NCBI GenBank assembly: GCA_944385055.1
Contig: CALWVT010000005.1
Span: 62,001 to 126,000 of the forward strand
Origin: an uncultured Clostridia bacterium
GTDB taxonomy: Bacteria > Bacillota > Clostridia > Oscillospirales > Acutalibacteraceae
Reading direction: 5' to 3'
Length of the DNA stretch: 64,000 nt
Of this stretch, positions 53,685 to 63,898 are shown piece after piece (within the stretch, counting starts at the first letter, position 1; each line of letters begins with the position of its first letter). The translations under genes were made by a program, and so were the position numbers. The notes beneath the pieces are model-generated. The model saw nothing but the letters and a program-made list of their open reading frames with translations. It did no database searches and was not told the origin of the DNA.

Positions 53685-55031
53685 TCAGTCGAGGAACCCT
53701 TTGTAGTGGCGCATCATCATCTGGCTTTCCATCTGCTTGACGGTTTCAAGCGAGACGCCGACCATAATGATAATGGACGTACCGCCCATCGCCAGGTTCG
53801 ACATGCCCGTCGCATTCGAGAAAAGAATCGGGACAAGCGCGATCACGGCGAGGAACAGGGCTCCGATCAGGGTGATTTTTGACAGGACTTTTGAAATGAA
53901 TTCCGCCGTCGGCTTGCCGGGACGGATGCCCGGAATCGTGCCGTTGCTCTGGCGGAGGTTGTTGGCCATTTCCATCGGATTGTACTGGATGGCCGTGTAG
54001 AAATAGGCGAAACCGAAAATCAAGAGCACATACAGCACACAGTAGACCCAGCCGGTCATGCTGAATGCACGGAAGAATTCGTACCAGAATCCGGATGTGC
54101 CGATGCGGTCGCCCAGGAAGAACTGGATCGTGCTCGGAATCGAGAGGATGCAGCTCGCGAAGATAATCGGCATCACGCCGCCAATCCCGACTTTGATCGG
54201 AATATGGCTCTGCTGGCCGCCGTACTGCTTGCGGCCGACCACGCGTTTGGCGTACTGCACGGGGATGCGGCGTTCGGAGTCGTTCATGAACACGATCAGC
54301 CAAATCATCGCGACGAACAGAATCGCCCAAAGCGGGACCAGGAAGAAATACTGGCCATTCGATGTGCCATCCTCCCAAGCCATCTGCCAGTACTCGGCCA
54401 GATGGCCGATGACCGACGGCATACGGGAGACGATGCCGGCAAACAGCAAAATGGAAATGCCGTTGCCGATGCCCTTCTGGTTAATCTGTTCGCCCATCCA
54501 CATCATCAGCGCCGTGCCGGCGGTAAACGTCAGCACGATGACGAATGCGGTAAAGACGCCGGCGCCGCCGTCCGTATACTTGACGATGGAAGCGCCGTCA
54601 ACGGTGGAGTTGCGCAGATAGAAATAATACGCAAGGCCCGTCACCAGACCCAAAAGGACCGCGACGTAGCGGGTGATGGCCGCGATCTTCTTGCGGCCCT
54701 CCTCGCCGCCGTCCTTGACCATGCGCTCCAGCGGCGGGATTGCCACCGTCAAAAGCTGCATGATAATGGAGGCGTTGATATACGGGGTAATCGACAATGC
54801 AAACAGCGTGGCCCGCGAGAACGAGCCGCCGGAGAGCAGATCGATATATCCCAAAGCTGTACTGCTTGTGCCGCTGCTCACGCTGCTCATCAAAGACTGC
54901 AGCGCGCTGGCATCCAAAAACGGCACCGGGACAACCGCGCCGAAACGGAACACAATAATAATCAGCAAGGTAAACAGGATCTTTTTGCGCAGATCCGGAA
55001 TGCCCCAGGCGTTCTTGATTGTCTTAAACAA
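53685..55031 (-). CDS. secY: Protein translocase subunit SecY
   Basis: 448 residues, ten transmembrane segments. Channel of the Sec translocon in the cytoplasmic membrane. Family motifs G-I-G-N-G-I-S-I-L and P-I-K-V-G-I-G-G-V-M-P-I-I-F-A are present. I place the start at a TTG (55031): AGAGGTGG lies seven bases upstream inside rplO, whereas the longer GTG-started frame overlaps the rplO end and lacks a site. One base separates it from the rplO stop. Confidence 0.97.
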   Translation of the reverse strand: MFKTIKNAWGIPDLRKKILFTLLIIIVFRFGAVVPVPFLDASALQSLMSSVSSGTSSTALGYIDLLSGGSFSRATLFALSITPYINASIIMQLLTVAIPPLERMVKDGGEEGRKKIAAITRYVAVLLGLVTGLAYYFYLRNSTVDGASIVKYTDGGAGVFTAFVIVLTFTAGTALMMWMGEQINQKGIGNGISILLFAGIVSRMPSVIGHLAEYWQMAWEDGTSNGQYFFLVPLWAILFVAMIWLIVFMNDSERRIPVQYAKRVVGRKQYGGQQSHIPIKVGIGGVMPIIFASCILSIPSTIQFFLGDRIGTSGFWYEFFRAFSMTGWVYCVLYVLLIFGFAYFYTAIQYNPMEMANNLRQSNGTIPGIRPGKPTAEFISKVLSKITLIGALFLAVIALVPILFSNATGMSNLAMGGTSIIIMVGVSLETVKQMESQMMMRHYKGFLD

Positions 55032-55032
55032 A

Positions 55033-55476
55033 TCAGACCACCTCTGCCTTCCCACCTGCTGCTTCGATCTTTTCCTTTGCTGCCGCAGAGAATGCGGCGG
55101 CCTGCACGGTCAGCTTTTTCGTCAGCGTGCCGTTATTCAGGATCTTCACGCCGTCCTTCGCGGACTTGAGGATCCCTGCTTCGATCAGCGTCTGGGAATT
55201 TACCGTAGCGCCGTCCTCGAATTTCTTTTCGAGCGTGCCGACATTAACGGTGACGATCTCCTTCGCAAAAATATTGTTGAAGCCGCGCTTCGGGATGCGG
55301 CGCTGCAGAGGCATCTGGCCGCCTTCAAAGCCCGGACGCATGCCGTGGCCAGCGCGTGCCTTCTGGCCCTTATGGCCTTTGCCAGCCGTCTTGCCCTGGC
55401 CGGAGCCATGGCCACGGCCGATGCGCTTCGACGGCTTTGTGGAACCCGGAACCGCAGTTAACTCGTTGAGTTTCAT
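55033..55476 (-). CDS. rplO: Ribosomal protein L15
   Basis: 147 residues. Late-assembling 50S protein. N-terminal M-K-L-N-E-L and the Gly/Lys-rich [19 protein letters not shown] are typical. Start at 55476 has AGGAGG upstream. Translation runs directly into secY. Confidence 0.99.
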   Translation of the reverse strand: MKLNELTAVPGSTKPSKRIGRGHGSGQGKTAGKGHKGQKARAGHGMRPGFEGGQMPLQRRIPKRGFNNIFAKEIVTVNVGTLEKKFEDGATVNSQTLIEAGILKSAKDGVKILNNGTLTKKLTVQAAAFSAAAKEKIEAAGGKAEVV

Positions 55477-55501
55477 CGTTCGCACCTCCTTAAGTGTTTG
55501 A

Positions 55502-55681
55502 TTAAACGTTCTCAACCTCGATGAGGTGGATAATCTTATGCATCTTACCCTTCGTCGCCTCGTTGTCCGGCTGGATCGTCGAATCGCCGATCTTGCGCAG
55601 GCCCAAAGACTGCGCCGTGGCGATCTGCTCCTTCTTGACAGCGATCAGGCTCTTAACCAGGGTGATTTTCAGCTGTGCCAT
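55502..55681 (-). CDS. rpmD: Ribosomal protein L30
   Basis: 59 residues, short. Starts [13 protein letters not shown] and contains [15 protein letters not shown], the family core. AGGAGGG precedes the ATG at 55681. Lies between rpsE and rplO, the usual position. Confidence 0.98.
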   Translation of the reverse strand: MAQLKITLVKSLIAVKKEQIATAQSLGLRKIGDSTIQPDNEATKGKMHKIIHLIEVENV

Positions 55682-55693
55682 GTGCGCCCCTCC

Positions 55694-56200
55694 TTACAGA
55701 ATCTCGCTGACGGAACGGCCGCGCAGGGCCGCGACCTGCTCTGCCGTGCGCAGGGAAGCCAGGCCCTGGATCGTGGCACGAACCACGTTGCAGGGATTGG
55801 TGGAACGCAGCGCCTTCGTACGGATATCGCGGATGCCTGCCGCTTCGATGACCGCACGCACCGGGCCGCCGGCGATCACGCCGGTACCGGGGGCAGCGGG
55901 CTTCATGAGCACGCGGCCGGCGCCGTACGCACCGATGACCTCGTGCGGGATCGTGGAGCCGCGCGTTGCAACCTTAATCAGGTTCTTCTTCGCGTCCTCA
56001 ATGCCCTTGCGGATCGCGTCCGGAACTTCACCGGACTTGCCGATGCCGAAACCGACGGTGCCCTTGCCGTCGCCGACGACGATCAGCGCAGCAAACTTAT
56101 AGATACGGCCGCCTTTCACGGTTTTGGAAACACGGTTGATGGAGACGACATGCTCCTTGAACTCGTCTTCTTCTCTTCTTCTTGCGTCGAATCTAGCCAA
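55694..56200 (-). CDS. rpsE: Ribosomal protein S5
   Basis: 168 residues. 30S protein involved in fidelity and mRNA entry. Double-stranded-RNA-binding-like N-domain with [19 protein letters not shown] follows. The start appears to be TTG at 56200 (AAGGAGGG seven bases upstream); earlier ATGs fall inside rplR. Confidence 0.98.
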   Translation of the reverse strand: MARFDARRREEDEFKEHVVSINRVSKTVKGGRIYKFAALIVVGDGKGTVGFGIGKSGEVPDAIRKGIEDAKKNLIKVATRGSTIPHEVIGAYGAGRVLMKPAAPGTGVIAGGPVRAVIEAAGIRDIRTKALRSTNPCNVVRATIQGLASLRTAEQVAALRGRSVSEIL

Positions 56201-56216
56201 TCGTTTTCCCTCCTTA

Positions 56217-56576
56217 TCAGAACTTGAGGCCGCCCTCGCGGGCGCCGTCGGCCAGCTCCTTGACGCGGCCGTGGAACAGATAACCGCCGCGGTCAAATTT
56301 GACCGTGGTGATGCCCTTCTCTGCTGCGCGTGCGGCGATCATCTGACCAACCTTGCGGGCAGCTTCCTTGTTTCCGCCGTTCCCCTCAAACTCTTTGTCC
56401 AGCGTGGAGGCAGCGCACAGCGTCACCCCAGCGACATCGTCGATAATCTGGGCGTAAATGTTTGTGGAAGAGCGAAATACATCCAGGCGCGGGCACTGTG
56501 CCGTGCCGGAGATCTTGCCGCGCACACGGCGGTGGCGGCGCAGTCTAGCCTGATTCTTATCAGTCTTTTTGACCAT
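56217..56576 (-). CDS. rplR: Ribosomal protein L18
   Basis: 119 residues. Binds 5S rRNA with L5. [15 protein letters not shown] and C-terminal [14 protein letters not shown] are diagnostic. Confidence 0.99.
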   Translation of the reverse strand: MVKKTDKNQARLRRHRRVRGKISGTAQCPRLDVFRSSTNIYAQIIDDVAGVTLCAASTLDKEFEGNGGNKEAARKVGQMIAARAAEKGITTVKFDRGGYLFHGRVKELADGAREGGLKF

Positions 56577-56597
56577 TTTGTCTTTTCACCCCTTCGA

Positions 56598-57146
56598 TTA
56601 CTTCTTGGCGCCCTTGCCGGCCTTGCCTTCCTTATGACGGACATATTCGCCGACATAACGGATGCCCTTGCCCTTATACGGCTCAGGCAGGCGCTTCTCA
56701 CGGATTTCCGCTGCAAACTGGCCGACCTTCTGCTTGTCGATGCCGTGGACCGTAATCTGGTTCGCAGACGGGCACTCGATCGTGATCCCGTCGATTTCCG
56801 GCATGATCACCTGATGGGAATACCCCAGGTTCATAACGAGCTCCTTGCCCTTCTTCTGTACACGGTAGCCAACGCCCTTGACTTCCAGCTGCTTCTGATA
56901 GCCTTCCGTCACGCCCGTGACCATGTTCTGGATCAGCGAACGGGTCAAACCGTGCAGGGACTTGTTCTGCTTCGTGTCATCCGGACGGGTGACCAGGATT
57001 TCATTGCCTTCCACCGCGATGTGCATGTTCGGGTGGAATTCCTTCGTCAAGCTGCCCTTCGGGCCCTTGACGGTGACTACGCTGCCGTCTACTTTGACGT
57101 CGACGCCAGCGGGAATATTTATGGGTTTTCTTCCAATTCGAGACAT
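56598..57146 (-). CDS. rplF: Ribosomal protein L6
   Basis: 182 residues. 50S protein near the GTPase centre. M-S-R-I-G-R-K-P-I at the N-terminus fixes the start at 57146; [11 protein letters not shown] at the C-terminus is the family signature. Confidence 0.99.
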   Translation of the reverse strand: MSRIGRKPINIPAGVDVKVDGSVVTVKGPKGSLTKEFHPNMHIAVEGNEILVTRPDDTKQNKSLHGLTRSLIQNMVTGVTEGYQKQLEVKGVGYRVQKKGKELVMNLGYSHQVIMPEIDGITIECPSANQITVHGIDKQKVGQFAAEIREKRLPEPYKGKGIRYVGEYVRHKEGKAGKGAKK

Positions 57147-57162
57147 AGCTGCACCCCTTTCG

Positions 57163-57561
57163 TTACCAAATGAATGCGAGGACTTCGCCGCCCACATTCT
57201 GCTTGCGGGCTTCGCGGTCCGTCATAACGCCGCGGGACGTGGAGATGATGGCCACGCCCAGGCCGCGCATCACGCGGGGCAGGTCTTCGCAGCTCGAATA
57301 GATGCGCAGGCCCGGCTTGCTGACGCGCTTTAAGCCGGTGATAACCGGTTTGCGGTCCTCGGTGTATTTCAGTTCAACTTTGATCATGCCCTGCTTGCCA
57401 TCGTTCGCAACGGTGAAGTTGCGGATATAGCCCTCGTCCTTCAGGATCTGGCAGATCGATTTCTTCATGTTGGAAGCCGGGATCTCAACCGTCGCATGTT
57501 TTGCGGCGCTTGCATTGCGGATGCGTGTCAGCAGATCCGCGATCGTATCTGTAATCTGCAT
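57163..57561 (-). CDS. rpsH: Ribosomal protein S8
   Basis: 132 residues. Primary 16S rRNA binder. [11 protein letters not shown] near the start and [17 protein letters not shown] near the end. Confidence 0.99.
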   Translation of the reverse strand: MQITDTIADLLTRIRNASAAKHATVEIPASNMKKSICQILKDEGYIRNFTVANDGKQGMIKVELKYTEDRKPVITGLKRVSKPGLRIYSSCEDLPRVMRGLGVAIISTSRGVMTDREARKQNVGGEVLAFIW

Positions 57562-57575
57562 TGCGTTTCCTCCTT

Positions 57576-57761
57576 TTACCAGCTTGCCTTTTTCACGCCC
57601 GGGATTTCGCCCTTATAAGCCAGCTCGCGGAAGCAGATGCGGCAGATGCCGAACTTGCGCAGGTAGGCGTGCGGCCGTCCGCAGATCTTGCAGCGATTGT
57701 AGGCGCGGGTCGAATACTTTGCCGGGCGGCGCTGCTTGACTTTCATAGATGTCTTTGCCAC
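57576..57761 (-). CDS. rpsZ: Ribosomal protein S14, zinc-binding type Z
   Basis: 61 residues, the short S14 with C-K-I-C-G (about 24-28) and C-R-I-C-F (about 40-44) zinc ligands. AAGGAGG lies upstream. Its place between rplE and rpsH is standard. Confidence 0.98.
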   Translation of the reverse strand: MAKTSMKVKQRRPAKYSTRAYNRCKICGRPHAYLRKFGICRICFRELAYKGEIPGVKKASW

Positions 57762-57773
57762 AGGGAACCCTCC

Positions 57774-58316
57774 TTATTTCTCGAACGGGGCGCCCATGAG
57801 CGTAAGCAGTTCGCGGGCTTCCTCGTCGTTCTGCGCGGTGGTTACGAAGCAAATATCCATGCCGCGTACTTTGTCGATTTTATCGTAGTCGATCTCCGGG
57901 AAGATCAGCTGCTCTTTGATGCCGAGGTTGTAATTGCCGCGGCCGTCGAACGAGTTGGGGTTGATGCCGCGGAAATCGCGCACGCGGGGCAGCGCCACAT
58001 TGAAGAAGCGGTCGAGGAATTCATACATTCTGTCGCCGCGCAGCGTGACCTTCACGCCGATGTTCATGCCCTCGCGCAGTTTGAAGTTTGCAACGCTCTT
58101 GCGGGCTTTGCAGACCATCGGCTTCTGGCCGGTGATGGCGGCGAGGTCCTGGCTTGCCGCGTCGATGACCTTGCTGTTTTCCTTTGCTTCGCCGGCGCCG
58201 ATGTTGATAACGATCTTATCGAGCTTCGGGATCTGCATCACGCTCTTGTAGGAGAATTTCTTCATCAGAGCGGGCGCGACCTCGCTTTTATAGAACTCTT
58301 TGAGTCTTGCTGCCAT
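57774..58316 (-). CDS. rplE: Ribosomal protein L5
   Basis: 180 residues. 5S rRNA-binding protein of the central protuberance. [12 protein letters not shown] near residue 26 and G-Q-K-P in the middle. Start 58316 is supported by AAAGGAGGAG 11 bases upstream; a longer frame starts inside rplX. Confidence 0.98.
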   Translation of the reverse strand: MAARLKEFYKSEVAPALMKKFSYKSVMQIPKLDKIVINIGAGEAKENSKVIDAASQDLAAITGQKPMVCKARKSVANFKLREGMNIGVKVTLRGDRMYEFLDRFFNVALPRVRDFRGINPNSFDGRGNYNLGIKEQLIFPEIDYDKIDKVRGMDICFVTTAQNDEEARELLTLMGAPFEK

Positions 58317-58333
58317 GCTTTGATTCTCCTCCT

Positions 58334-58648
58334 TTACAGCGCTTGGCCGCACTTCTTGCAGATGCGGACCTTCTTGCCGTCCTCGATCTTATGGCCGATG
58401 CGGGTCGGCTTATGGCAGTTCGGGCAGACGACCTGCACTTTGCAGGCGTACATTGCGCCTTCTGCCTTCACGATGCCGCCCTCTTCGCCCATGCGGCGGG
58501 GCTTGACGTGCTTGGTGACCATGTTGAGCTTTTCAACGATGACCTTGCCCTCTTTCGGGCTGACCGCCAGCACCTTGCCCTCTTTGCCGGCGTCACGGCC
58601 GCTGAGGACTTTGACGGTGTCACCGGTTTTCACATGCAATTCTTTCAT
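58334..58648 (-). CDS. rplX: Ribosomal protein L24
   Basis: 104 residues. Assembly initiator with a KOW motif ([10 protein letters not shown]). C-terminal C-P-N-C-H and C-K-K-C-G form a zinc-ribbon-like set. ATG at 58648 preferred; the GTG at 58660 would abut the AAGGAGG site. Confidence 0.98.
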   Translation of the reverse strand: MKELHVKTGDTVKVLSGRDAGKEGKVLAVSPKEGKVIVEKLNMVTKHVKPRRMGEEGGIVKAEGAMYACKVQVVCPNCHKPTRIGHKIEDGKKVRICKKCGQAL

Positions 58649-58664
58649 TCCTGATGACACCTCC

Positions 58665-59033
58665 TTACAGCACTTCCGGGGCCAGGGACAGGATCTTCAT
58701 ATAGTCGCGGTCGCGCAGTTCGCGGGCGACCGGCCCAAAGATACGAGTGCCCCGGGGGTTCTTGTCGTCACGGATCAAAACGGCGGCGTTCTCGTCAAAA
58801 CGGATATAGCTGCCGTCTTCACGGCGCACGCCGGAAGCGGTGCGTACGACAACCGCCTTCACAACGTCGCCCTTCTTTACAGTGCCGCCCGGCGCCGCCT
58901 TTTTGACGGAAGCCACCACGACGTCACCAATATTTGCATACCTTCTGCCGGTACCGCCGAGCACGCGGATGCACATAAGCTGCTTCGCGCCGGTGTTATC
59001 GGCAACATTGAGGTAAGTCTGCTGTTGAATCAC
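58665..59033 (-). CDS. rplN: Ribosomal protein L14
   Basis: 122 residues. 50S protein at the subunit interface. [16 protein letters not shown] and [13 protein letters not shown] are diagnostic. Confidence 0.99.
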   Translation of the reverse strand: MIQQQTYLNVADNTGAKQLMCIRVLGGTGRRYANIGDVVVASVKKAAPGGTVKKGDVVKAVVVRTASGVRREDGSYIRFDENAAVLIRDDKNPRGTRIFGPVARELRDRDYMKILSLAPEVL

Positions 59034-59066
59034 AGTGCGTTCCTCCTTTGCAACGGCGAAAGAGAA

Positions 59067-59327
59067 TTACTTCGCCTTTTCGATAATCTCCACGAGACGC
59101 CAGCGCTTATCCTTGCTCAGCGGACGGGTCTCCATCACGCGCACGCGGTCGCCAATTTTGCAGGCATTCTGCTCGTCGTGCGCCTTGAGCTTTACGGTGC
59201 GCTTCATAACTTTCTTATAAATCGGGTGCTTAACGCTGTCCTCCACGGCGACGACGATGGTCTTGTCCATCTTGTCGCTGACAACGCGGCCCACTTCCGT
59301 TTTACGGTGATTTCTCTGTTCGCTCAC
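59067..59327 (-). CDS. rpsQ: Ribosomal protein S17
   Basis: 86 residues. OB-fold 16S binder. [16 protein letters not shown] at the N-terminus and [13 protein letters not shown] near the end. Confidence 0.99.
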   Translation of the reverse strand: MSEQRNHRKTEVGRVVSDKMDKTIVVAVEDSVKHPIYKKVMKRTVKLKAHDEQNACKIGDRVRVMETRPLSKDKRWRLVEIIEKAK

Positions 59328-59345
59328 GATGTTCCCTCCTTCGCG

Positions 59346-59552
59346 TTATGCGTTGGCGCTGCCGGAAAGTTCCTGCTCACGCATGATCGTCTTCACGCGG
59401 GCGATGTCCTTCTTCACGGCAGAAATGCGCATCGGGTTGTCGAGCTGGTTGATCGCAAGCTGGAAGCGGAGATTGAAGAGTTCCTCTTTCAAATCCTTGA
59501 GCTTGCTCTCAAGCTCCGCAGCCGTCATTTCTCTGACTTCCGTAGCTTTCAT
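59346..59552 (-). CDS. rpmC: Ribosomal protein L29
   Basis: 68 residues. Tunnel-exit protein that contacts SRP and trigger factor. [14 protein letters not shown] is the family core. Its start codon overlaps the rplP stop (ATGA). Confidence 0.98.
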   Translation of the reverse strand: MKATEVREMTAAELESKLKDLKEELFNLRFQLAINQLDNPMRISAVKKDIARVKTIMREQELSGSANA

Positions 59553-59974
59553 GACTGGGCAACCTCCTCTTCCTTGCTGATGACTTTCGTCTTAATCGGC
59601 AGCTTGCTCGCGCCCAGGCGCAGCGCTTCACGCGCGGTCGCCTCCGGCACGCCGCCGATCTCAAACATCACACGGCCCGGCTTGACAACGGCCACCCAGT
59701 ATTCGGGTGCGCCTTTACCTTTGCCCATTCGGGTTTCCAAAGGCTTCTTCGTAACCGGCTTATCCGGGAAGATCTTAATCCAGACTTTCCCGAAACGCTT
59801 GCAGTAACGCGTCATGGCGACACGAGCTGCCTCGATCTGGTTGGCGGTGATCCATGCGGGCTCAGTCGCCTGGATGCCGAAATCGCCGTAAGTCAGCGTA
59901 TTGCCGCGGTATGCCTTACCGGTCATGCGGCCGCGGTGGACACGGCGGTATTTTACACGTTTAGGCATTAACAT
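59549..59974 (-). CDS. rplP: Ribosomal protein L16
   Basis: 141 residues. Late 50S protein at the A-site t[18 protein letters not shown] at the start; [17 protein letters not shown] and M-G-K-G-K-G follow. The start lies inside the 3' end of rpsC (14-base overlap), with AAGGAGG upstream; it overlaps rpmC by 4 bases. Confidence 0.98.
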   Translation of the reverse strand: MLMPKRVKYRRVHRGRMTGKAYRGNTLTYGDFGIQATEPAWITANQIEAARVAMTRYCKRFGKVWIKIFPDKPVTKKPLETRMGKGKGAPEYWVAVVKPGRVMFEIGGVPEATAREALRLGASKLPIKTKVISKEEEVAQS

Positions 59975-60701
59975 TTTTGCGGCCTCCTTCCCTGCGGGAA
60001 TCCCGGCGGGCGGGACGGCGGTCCCGGCCGGAGCGAGTATTTTCGTTGCGTTCATTGCGGTCGCGGCGGTTGTCGTGCAGCACTTCGCCGCGGTAGATCC
60101 AAACCTTCACGCCGATGCGGCCGTACGTCGTGGCGGCCTCGGCAAAACCGTAGTCGATGTCCGCACGCAGCGTCTGCAGCGGGATCGTGCCGTCATGGTA
60201 CTGTTCGGTGCGGGCAATTTCCGCACCGCCCACGCGGCCGGAGACCTGCGTCTTGATGCCCTTCGCGCCGAGCTTCATCGCACGGCCGATGCACTGCTTC
60301 ATCGCGCGGCGGAAAGACGTGCGCTTCTCGAGCTGCTGGGCAATGTTCTCGGCCACGAGCTGGGCGTCGAGGTCCGGGGACTTGACTTCAATGATATTGA
60401 TGGAGACCGGCTTCTTGAGCATCTTCTCGCACTGCTGGCGCAGCTTTTCGATCTCCGCGCCGCCCTTGCCGATGACCATGCCCGGCTTTGCGCAGTGGAT
60501 GTGGATGCGCACCTTCGAAGCGTCGCGCTCAATTTCAATCTTCGGAACGCCTGCGGCATACAGCTGCTTCTTCAGCGTCTTGCGCAGGTTGTAGTCCTCC
60601 ACGAGGGTGTCGCCGAATGTTTTCTTCTCGACAAACCAGCGGGAGTCCCAATCTTTGATAACCCCCACACGCAGACCGTGCGGATTGACTTTCTGACCCA
60701 T
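59961..60701 (-). CDS. rpsC: Ribosomal protein S3
   Basis: 246 residues, about 25 longer than usual. mRNA-entry helicase protein of the 30S head. [11 protein letters not shown] at the start, KH domain G-x-G-G-A-E-I near residue 80. The last 35 residues are an Arg/Asn/Glu-rich disordered tail. The 3' end overlaps rplP by 14 bases. Confidence 0.98.
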   Translation of the reverse strand: MGQKVNPHGLRVGVIKDWDSRWFVEKKTFGDTLVEDYNLRKTLKKQLYAAGVPKIEIERDASKVRIHIHCAKPGMVIGKGGAEIEKLRQQCEKMLKKPVSINIIEVKSPDLDAQLVAENIAQQLEKRTSFRRAMKQCIGRAMKLGAKGIKTQVSGRVGGAEIARTEQYHDGTIPLQTLRADIDYGFAEAATTYGRIGVKVWIYRGEVLHDNRRDRNERNENTRSGRDRRPARRDSRREGGRKNVNA

Positions 60702-60718
60702 TCTTTAACCTCCTCTGC

Positions 60719-61054
60719 TTATTCCTGTTCCTTGAGCACCAGCGTCACGTGGGAAGTCCTTTTCAGGACTCGATACGCGCGGCCCTGGGAACGCGGACGG
60801 ATGCGCTTGAGGATCGGCCCCGGGCACGCGTAGCACTGCGCCACATACAACCGGGAGACATCCATGCTGTGGTTATTTTCCGCATTTGCCATGGCGGACT
60901 TGAGCAGCTTTGCCAGAGGCTCGGTGGCGGCCTTAGGGGTATGCTTCAGGATCGCCATCGCTTCCTCCACCGGCTTATTGCGGATCAAGTCCAGCACGAT
61001 GGACACCTTGCGAGGGGAAATGCGGGCATATTTTAAACTCGCCCTTGCTTCCAT
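60719..61054 (-). CDS. rplV: Ribosomal protein L22
   Basis: 111 residues. Tunnel protein; its beta hairpin reaches the tunnel constriction (macrolide-related site). A-R-I-S-P-R-K-V near residue 10 and the hairpin P-R-S-Q-G-R-A-Y-R near 85. Start 61054 has AAAGGAGTG upstream. Confidence 0.98.
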   Translation of the reverse strand: MEARASLKYARISPRKVSIVLDLIRNKPVEEAMAILKHTPKAATEPLAKLLKSAMANAENNHSMDVSRLYVAQCYACPGPILKRIRPRSQGRAYRVLKRTSHVTLVLKEQE

Positions 61055-61076
61055 GTGATACACTCCTTTCAGCCGA

Positions 61077-61352
61077 TTACTTGCCTGTGGTCTTGCCGCC
61101 CGCATGGCCCTTAAAGGTGCGGGTCGGGGCGAACTCGCCTAAGCGATGTCCGACCATGTCTTCGGTCACGTACACAGGCACATGCTTGCGGCCGTCATGA
61201 ACCGCAATCGTATGGCCAACGAAATCCGGGAAGATGATGGAGGCGCGGCTCCAGGTCTTCACGATCTTCTTTTCGCCCTTTTCGTTCATTTCCTGGATTC
61301 TTTTCAGCAAACCAGGCTCAACAAAAGGGCCCTTCTTTAAGCTTCTGCTCAT
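61077..61352 (-). CDS. rpsS: Ribosomal protein S19
   Basis: 91 residues. 30S head protein. [10 protein letters not shown] at the start and [15 protein letters not shown] near the end. Confidence 0.99.
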   Translation of the reverse strand: MSRSLKKGPFVEPGLLKRIQEMNEKGEKKIVKTWSRASIIFPDFVGHTIAVHDGRKHVPVYVTEDMVGHRLGEFAPTRTFKGHAGGKTTGK

Positions 61353-61379
61353 CCTTTAAAAGCTCCTTTCTCACAAGCC

Positions 61380-62213
61380 TTATTTGCCGTTGCGGCGCTT
61401 CACAATGAACTTATCGGAAGCCTTGTGATGCGCACGGGTCTTGTAGCCGAGGGCGGGCTTGCCCCACGGCGTCATCGGGCCGGGATGGCCGACAGGCGAT
61501 TTGCCTTCGCCGCCGCCGTGCGGGTGGTCGTTCGGGTTCATAACGGAACCACGGACCTCCGGACGCCAGCCCATGTGGCGCTTGCGGCCGGCCTTGCCGA
61601 TTTTGACGTTCTCGTGGTCGATGTTGCTGACCTGGCCGATCGTGGCCATGCAGGCGTCCGGCACGTTGCGCAGCTCACCGGAGGGCAGACGCAAGAGCGC
61701 CATGCCGTTTTCCTTCGCCATGAGCTGGGCCATGATGCCGGCTGCACGCGCAAGCTGCGCGCCCTTGCCGGGATAGAGCTCGACGTTGTGGATAAACGTA
61801 CCGGTCGGGATTGCGGAAAGCGGCAGCGCATTGCCGGGCTTAATATCCGCGGAGGTACCGGAAACGACCGTGTCGCCGACCTTCAGGCCGTGCGGCGCGA
61901 TGATATAGGACTTCTGGCCGTCCTCATACTGCACGAGCGCGATGAACGCGGAGCGGTTCGGGTCATACTCAATGGAGAGGACCTTTGCCGGCACGTCGTG
62001 CTTCTGGCGCTTGAAGTCGATGATGCGGTACTTCTGACGGTTGCCGCCGCCGCGGTGGCGGACGGTGATGCGGCCGTAGCTGTTGCGGCCGGCCTTCTTC
62101 TTGCCGGTATCCAGCAAGCTCTTCTCGGGTCCCTTCTTGGAAAGCTGGGAGTAGTCCGTCGTGGACATATTGCGGCGAGAAGGCGTGCTGGGCTTATAAT
62201 TTATGATAGCCAT
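61380..62213 (-). CDS. rplB: Ribosomal protein L2
   Basis: 277 residues. Peptidyl-transferase-centre protein. [11 protein letters not shown] at the N-terminal part and [17 protein letters not shown] (with the essential His) near the end. Start M-A-I-I-N-Y-K at 62213. Confidence 0.99.
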   Translation of the reverse strand: MAIINYKPSTPSRRNMSTTDYSQLSKKGPEKSLLDTGKKKAGRNSYGRITVRHRGGGNRQKYRIIDFKRQKHDVPAKVLSIEYDPNRSAFIALVQYEDGQKSYIIAPHGLKVGDTVVSGTSADIKPGNALPLSAIPTGTFIHNVELYPGKGAQLARAAGIMAQLMAKENGMALLRLPSGELRNVPDACMATIGQVSNIDHENVKIGKAGRKRHMGWRPEVRGSVMNPNDHPHGGGEGKSPVGHPGPMTPWGKPALGYKTRAHHKASDKFIVKRRNGK

Positions 62214-62325
62214 CTCTGGTTTCACACTCCTTAAATGTGGCTTTGCGGGGCGCAATTTTCATTGCGGCAGTTCGCACGCGCCTTTGGGGAAAGGCGCCCC
62301 CCTTACGTTGCCTTGGGGCTTTTGC
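62214..62325 (-). other. Intercistronic spacer rplW-rplB
   Basis: 112 bases, the longest gap inside this ribosomal cluster. It holds a GCGCCTTT/AAAGGCGC hairpin without a T tract, and no promoter that I can defend. Probably transcribed through. Confidence 0.5.
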
Positions 62326-62616
62326 TTACAGCATGCCTTCGAAGAACTCGATGGACTTGCTGTCCTCCTTCAGGGAGACGACCGCCTTTTTCCAGGAAGG
62401 CGTGTAGCCCACATTGCGGCCCTGGCGGCGCATATGGCCGCGCACGTGCAGCGTATTCACTTTATCGACCTGCACGCCGAACAGCTCTTCGACCGCGCGC
62501 TTGATGTCGATCTTCGTGGCGTTCTTGGCCACTTTAAACGTATACGTCTTGTCGGCGATGCCGCTCATGGATTTCTCCGTGATGACGGGGCGCAGAATGA
62601 TGTCATGTGCATTCAT
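62326..62616 (-). CDS. rplW: Ribosomal protein L23
   Basis: 96 residues. Tunnel-exit docking protein for trigger factor and SRP. D-I-I-L-R-P-V-I-T-E-K-S at the start. Its first base is the last base of the rplD stop, implying coupling. Confidence 0.98.
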   Translation of the reverse strand: MNAHDIILRPVITEKSMSGIADKTYTFKVAKNATKIDIKRAVEELFGVQVDKVNTLHVRGHMRRQGRNVGYTPSWKKAVVSLKEDSKSIEFFEGML

Positions 62617-63239
62617 TATGCGTACACCTCCTCGATCTTCGCGACGGCATCCTTGACGACGATGAATTTGTCGGCGTTGAGGACATCGTACACATTCAGC
62701 GTATTGATTAACGCGGTCTTCACACCCGGGATGTTGCGGGCAGACACAGCCGCCATCGGATCGTTCTCCGGCAGAACCAGAAGAACCTTCTTTTCGGCGC
62801 CGAGTGCCTTGAGCATCTGGGCGACGGGCTTCGTCTTGTAGCCGTCGAGCTTTAATGCGTCGAGCACGATCATCTCGTTGTCGCGCACCTTGCTGGAGAA
62901 GGCGGACTTCATCGCAAGGCGGCGGACCTTCTTATTGAGCGTGTAGCGGTAGCTGCGCGGCTTCGGCGCGAACACGATGCCGCCGTGCGTCCACTGCGGC
63001 GCGCGCGTGGAGCCCTGGCGGGCATGGCCCGTACCCTTCTGGCGCCACGGCTTCTTGCCGCCGCCGGAAACCTCGCTGCGGGTCAGTGCACTCTGCGTGC
63101 CCTGGCGGCGGTTTGCCAGCTGGTTTTTCACCACATCATGCATGACACTGACATTGGGTTCAATCCCGAAAACGGCATCGGACAGGTCCATCGTACCGAC
63201 CTGCTTGCCGCTCATATCCATAACTGCGATTGTAGGCAT
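62616..63239 (-). CDS. rplD: Ribosomal protein L4
   Basis: 207 residues. Tunnel-lining protein with the extended loop [20 protein letters not shown] (about 63-82). Start M-P-T-I-A-V-M-D at 63239 with AAGGAGG upstream. Confidence 0.98.
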   Translation of the reverse strand: MPTIAVMDMSGKQVGTMDLSDAVFGIEPNVSVMHDVVKNQLANRRQGTQSALTRSEVSGGGKKPWRQKGTGHARQGSTRAPQWTHGGIVFAPKPRSYRYTLNKKVRRLAMKSAFSSKVRDNEMIVLDALKLDGYKTKPVAQMLKALGAEKKVLLVLPENDPMAAVSARNIPGVKTALINTLNVYDVLNADKFIVVKDAVAKIEEVYA

Positions 63240-63256
63240 TGCGGTTCCTCCTTCCC

Positions 63257-63898
63257 TTACGCTTTCTTCGCTTTGACGCTGTCGCGGATGCACACGATGC
63301 CGCCGTTCGGGCCGGGCACCGCGCCCTTGATCGCGATGAGGTTGTTCTCAGCGTCGACCTTGACGACCGTCAGGTTCTGGACCGTCGTCTTTTCCGCGCC
63401 GAGGTGGCCGGACATATGCTTGCCCGGGAACACACGGGACGGCGTGGAGCACGCGCCGTTGGAGCCGGCATGGCGCGCAACCGGGCCGGTGCCGTGGCTT
63501 TCCTTCAGGCGGTGCAGGTTCCAGCGCTTGATGCCGCCGGCCCAGCCTTTACCTTTGCTGGTGCCCTGAACATCCACGCGGTCACCCTCAGCGAAGATGT
63601 CCGCCTTGACGATATCGCCCACATTCAGGGCGCTCGTGTCATCCAAGCGGAACTCGCGCAGGGTCTTCTTCGGAGCAACATCGTTCTTTTCGAAGTGGCC
63701 CTTTAAAGGCTTGTTCATGCGCTGCGGCTTTAACTCGCCGTAGCCGAGCTGAACGCTGTCGTAGCCGTCATTTTCCACGGTCTTCTTCTGGACGACGGCG
63801 CACGGGCCGGCTTCCACTACTGTGACGGGGATGACGTTCCCCTTGGCGTCGAAGATCTGGGTCATGCCGATCTTCTTGCCGATGATACCTTTCTGCAT
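63257..63898 (-). CDS. rplC: Ribosomal protein L3
   Basis: 213 residues. 50S assembly initiator reaching the peptidyl-transferase centre. [13 protein letters not shown] at the start, and [15 protein letters not shown] near residue 135. AGGAGGAAAG precedes the ATG. Confidence 0.99.
   Translation of the reverse strand: MQKGIIGKKIGMTQIFDAKGNVIPVTVVEAGPCAVVQKKTVENDGYDSVQLGYGELKPQRMNKPLKGHFEKNDVAPKKTLREFRLDDTSALNVGDIVKADIFAEGDRVDVQGTSKGKGWAGGIKRWNLHRLKESHGTGPVARHAGSNGACSTPSRVFPGKHMSGHLGAEKTTVQNLTVVKVDAENNLIAIKGAVPGPNGGIVCIRDSVKAKKA

Noticed and set aside
57561..59807. A 748-residue plus-strand open frame across rplE, rplX, rplN, rpsQ and rpmC
   Set aside because: It lies opposite five certain ribosomal protein genes and its composition is that of a reverse-complement shadow.
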